Made by a program: the position numbers and the translations under genes. DNA of 8,039 nt from Candidatus Poseidoniales archaeon. GTDB lineage: Archaea; Thermoplasmatota; Poseidoniia; Poseidoniales; Thalassarchaeaceae. How positions within the stretch are numbered: the first letter of the stretch is position 1; every line of letters starts with the position of its first letter. The stretch spans positions 1 to 8,039 of the forward strand of contig JAPKEY010000064.1 of the NCBI GenBank assembly GCA_028821815.1. The letters are read 5' to 3'. Shown here piece after piece: positions 6,751 to 8,039 of this stretch. A model generated the notes under the pieces. It had not been told where the DNA came from, did not search any database, and saw nothing but the letters and a program-made list of their open reading frames with translations.

Positions 6751-8039
6751 ATGGTCAGAAATATGCGCAAAGAAGTTCTTGCTGGACTGCTCGCTATGCT
6801 AATGTTAGTAGCAATGGGTGGATATGCTATGATGAATAATGATGTGGTAAGTGATGATTCACCTAGTGAAGAGAATGAAAATAACCAGATTAGTGACGAA
6901 TGGGATGTCTACTATGTAGACTCGGGAGATGATTTGCCTGCCTGTGGATCTTCTACACTAGGAAGGCTGTACTATGTGGCCTCTACTGCTGGTTTTGAGA
7001 CCTGTACAAGTGCTGGTTGGGCGTTTGTTAATCTAACTGGTCCTGCGGGAGCAGATGGTGTCAATGGAACTGACGGCGTTGATGGAACTGATGGCGCTGA
7101 TGGAACTAACGGTGCTGATGGTGCAAATGGAACTGATGGCGCTAATGGTATCAATGGAACTGATGGCGCTGATGGTGACAAAGGGGATGTTGGCGAAGAT
7201 GGTATGGATGGAATGGACGGATCCGATGGCGACAGAGGAGATGTTGGAGAAGATGGTATGGATGGAATGGACGGAATGTCCGCTCTAGCTGTTACTACAA
7301 CTGAACCTGCTGGCTCAAATTGTGCCGATGGTGGCCTCAAGATTGAAGTTGGAGTAGATGGAAATGGAAATGGCGCACTTGATTCAAATGAAGTCAGTTA
7401 CACCGAATATGTTTGCAATGGCGCTGATGGGCAAAATGGACAGAATGGCGCTGATGGTGCCAACGGTAGCGCTTCGCCAAACACCATGCTGACCAGCATC
7501 TCGGCACCAACCCTCCAAGCGTGTTCCTCCGGAGGTAGAATAATCGAGCAGGGGCTCGACAATGGTGATGGCGGAGGCACATCTCAGAATGGTGTCCTAG
7601 AGCAAGGAGAAGTCGACTACACCACGACCTACTGCAGCAACTTCGTTGTCAAGCGTATCGCGGACATCTACAGCGGCAGCGGCAGCGGGTATGCGAACGA
7701 TATCACGGTCATGGGCACCCGTCTCTACTTCGAGGCGGACAACGGCATCAGCGGATTCGAACTGTGGGCGCACGAGACCACAAACGGCTCGACTTGGCAG
7801 GTCGCCGACATCAGGAGCGGCGGCGGCAGCGGGTATGCGAACTACATCGCGGTCATGCGCACTCGGCTCTACTTCGAGGCGACCGACGGAAGCAGCGGAA
7901 TGGAACTGTGGGCGCACGAGACGACCAACGGCTCGACTTGGCAGGTCGCCGTAATCAGGGGCACAGGGTCCACAGGGACCGTTTTATGGCAGGCGAACGA
8001 TATCACGGTCATGGGCACTCGGCTCTACTTCGAGGCGAA
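6751..8039 (+). CDS. Modular secreted/surface protein: collagen-like, DUF7151-like and ELWxxDGT-type repeats (3' end outside window)
   Basis: The frame is open from ATG 6751 (in-frame stop TAA at 6742) to the right edge, 429 codons with no stop, so the C-terminus is missing. Modules in order are: a basic-hydrophobic N-terminal segment (residues 3-26, R3/R6/K7 then VLAGLLAMLMLVAMGGYA), acting as a signal peptide or membrane anchor; an acidic linker rich in Asp, Glu and Asn; a two-Cys module (C65 and C86, with a GWAFVNLTG end); 27 Gly-X-Y triplets (97-177); a DUF7151-like module with a DGNGNGALDSNEV loop; a short second Gly-X-Y run; a divergent second DUF7151-like module; and ELW-type repeats from residue 304. 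It is probably exported and displayed as an adhesive or surface-layer-associated protein. ATG 6763 (residue 5) is an alternative start. G+C jumps near 7460. Exact function is unknown. Confidence 0.8.
   Translation, partial: MVRNMRKEVLAGLLAMLMLVAMGGYAMMNNDVVSDDSPSEENENNQISDEWDVYYVDSGDDLPACGSSTLGRLYYVASTAGFETCTSAGWAFVNLTGPAGADGVNGTDGVDGTDGADGTNGADGANGTDGANGINGTDGADGDKGDVGEDGMDGMDGSDGDRGDVGEDGMDGMDGMSALAVTTTEPAGSNCADGGLKIEVGVDGNGNGALDSNEVSYTEYVCNGADGQNGQNGADGANGSASPNTMLTSISAPTLQACSSGGRIIEQGLDNGDGGGTSQNGVLEQGEVDYTTTYCSNFVVKRIADIYSGSGSGYANDITVMGTRLYFEADNGISGFELWAHETTNGSTWQVADIRSGGGSGYANYIAVMRTRLYFEATDGSSGMELWAHETTNGSTWQVAVIRGTGSTGTVLWQANDITVMGTRLYFEA
6763..6828 (+). other. Signal peptide or N-terminal membrane anchor
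   Basis: Residues 5-26 of the surface protein contain R6 and K7 followed by an 18-residue hydrophobic stretch (VLAGLLAMLMLVAMGGYA) and then an acidic, hydrophilic linker. This is typical of Sec-dependent export. There is no cysteine for a lipobox. Cleavage after YA is plausible but cannot be distinguished from an uncleaved anchor. Confidence 0.7.
6901..7038 (+). other. Two-cysteine module preceding the collagen-like stalk
   Basis: Residues 51-96 contain LPAC65GSSTLGRLYYVAS and FETC86TSAGW, running straight into the first Gly-X-Y triplet. The C...LG.LYYV.......C...GW pattern resembles short disulfide-bearing modules that precede collagen-like stretches in other secreted microbial proteins. 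This is a pattern resemblance from memory, not a named domain. The two cysteines probably pair. Confidence 0.5.
7039..7281 (+). repeat. Collagen-like region, 27 uninterrupted Gly-X-Y triplets
   Basis: Glycine is every third residue for 81 residues (97-177), starting GPA-GAD-GVN and ending GMD-GMD-GMS. There is one proline only. The X and Y positions are mostly Asp, Asn, Thr, Ala and Met, with Asp frequent in the Y position and only one Lys and one Arg. The region is strongly acidic, so a trimeric stalk stabilised by polar contacts or bound cations is more likely than a proline-rich one. Confidence 0.85.
7174..7281 (+). repeat. Tandem 54-bp duplication within the collagen-like region
   Basis: Two adjacent 54-bp units (7174-7227 and 7228-7281) encode GD(K/R)GDVGEDGMDGMDG followed by SD or MS. 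They differ only at a few bases, mostly near their ends. The length is a multiple of 9 bp, so insertion or loss of a unit keeps the Gly-X-Y register. Confidence 0.8.
7279..7422 (+). other. DUF7151-like module 1 with Asp/Asn calcium-type loop
   Basis: Residues 177-224 contain TTEPAGSNCADGGLKIEVG, then DGNGNGALDSNEV, then YTEYVCNG. The two cysteines (in NCADGG and YVCNG) bracket a D-x-N-x-N/D loop ending in E, as in calcium-binding loops. The order matches the secreted module I recall as DUF7151, which often flanks collagen-like runs. Metal binding is inferred. Confidence 0.6.
7420..7470 (+). repeat. Short second Gly-X-Y run
   Basis: Triplets GAD-GQN-GQN-GAD-GAN followed by GSA link the two DUF7151-like modules. 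This short linker is also where base composition starts to change. Confidence 0.65.
7480..7641 (+). other. DUF7151-like module 2, divergent
   Basis: Residues 244-297 repeat the layout of module 1: a strand (TMLTSISAP), ACSSGGRIIEQG, a loop (LDNGDGGGTSQNGVLEQGEV) and YTTTYCSN at the end. The loop is about seven residues longer than in module 1. Codons here prefer C and G at third positions, unlike module 1, so it belongs with the GC-rich downstream part. Confidence 0.5.
7660..8039 (+). repeat. ELWxxDGT-type repeat array (two full units and one partial)
   Basis: Units at 7660-7803, 7804-7947 and from 7948 carry GTRLYFEA, then ELWAHETTNGSTWQV (first two units; the third is cut off). The first two are 144 bp (48 aa). 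They differ at 20 of 144 bases by hand count, giving 86% DNA identity and 39 of 48 identical residues. The distance from unit 2 to unit 3 is 156 bp because unit 3 has four extra residues in its STGTVLWQ stretch. The ELW core matches the ELWxxDGT repeats common in secreted marine microbial proteins, likely forming beta-propeller-like blades. Confidence 0.8.

Noticed and set aside
6972..7340. Minus-strand frame encoding a Pro/Ser-rich repetitive protein, and a plus-strand Met/Leu-rich frame at 7055-7288
   Set aside because: Both are out-of-frame readings of the Gly-X-Y repeat DNA. The export signal, two-Cys module and downstream domains are all in the frame starting at 6751.
7597..7954. Frames over the ELW-type repeats on both strands, such as an Ala/Arg/Thr-rich plus-strand frame at 7646-7954
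   Set aside because: High G+C and repeats create long shadow frames. The ELW core motif occurs only in the main frame.
1..8039. tRNA or rRNA genes, CRISPR arrays, insertion sequences or a defence system
   Set aside because: No cloverleaf-like segments, spaced direct repeats, transposase-like proteins or terminal inverted repeats were seen. Nearly all of the window is accounted for by seven protein genes.

Overview
The window looks like a chromosomal segment from a marine planktonic archaeon, most likely Marine Group II/III Euryarchaeota (Poseidoniales-like, Thermoplasmatota). This assignment is inferred from gene content. A geranylgeranyl-reductase-type flavoprotein sits beside a bacterial/eukaryotic-type glycerolipid acyltransferase, and the right end holds a large modular surface protein with ELWxxDGT-type repeats. 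No rRNA, tRNA, mobile element or CRISPR array was found, so the lineage cannot be fixed from this window alone.

Left half, minus strand (transcribed right to left): cutA (2871-2557), a PLP-dependent trans-sulfuration enzyme (2527-1331) and a PlsC/LPLAT-superfamily acyltransferase (1267 to beyond the left edge). The gaps of 29 and 63 bp suggest one transcription unit. The acyltransferase has no stop inside the window, so a simple ORF search misses it. It occupies the whole first 1.27 kb.

Right half, plus strand: a geranylgeranyl-reductase-family flavoprotein (2896-4281), a NagD-like HAD phosphatase (4291-5079, 9 bp later) and a protein joining a degenerate PCMT-like methyltransferase fold to four TPR repeats (5167-6603). 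After a 147-bp spacer whose last 60 bp are only 30% G+C comes the start of a large secreted or membrane-anchored protein (6751 to beyond the right edge), also unterminated. The two gene strings diverge from a very short region around 2872-2895.

Two themes stand out. First, genes for acyl-lipid chemistry (acyltransferase) and isoprenoid-lipid chemistry (geranylgeranyl reductase) lie within about 1.6 kb of each other. This bears on the unresolved question of what membrane lipids these archaea make. Second, the surface protein is a mosaic: hydrophobic N-terminal segment, two-Cys module, 27 uninterrupted Gly-X-Y triplets rich in Asp, two DUF7151-like modules and then ELW-type repeats. Base composition jumps from about 40-48% to about 60-68% G+C inside this single reading frame near 7460, which suggests exchange of modules by recombination.
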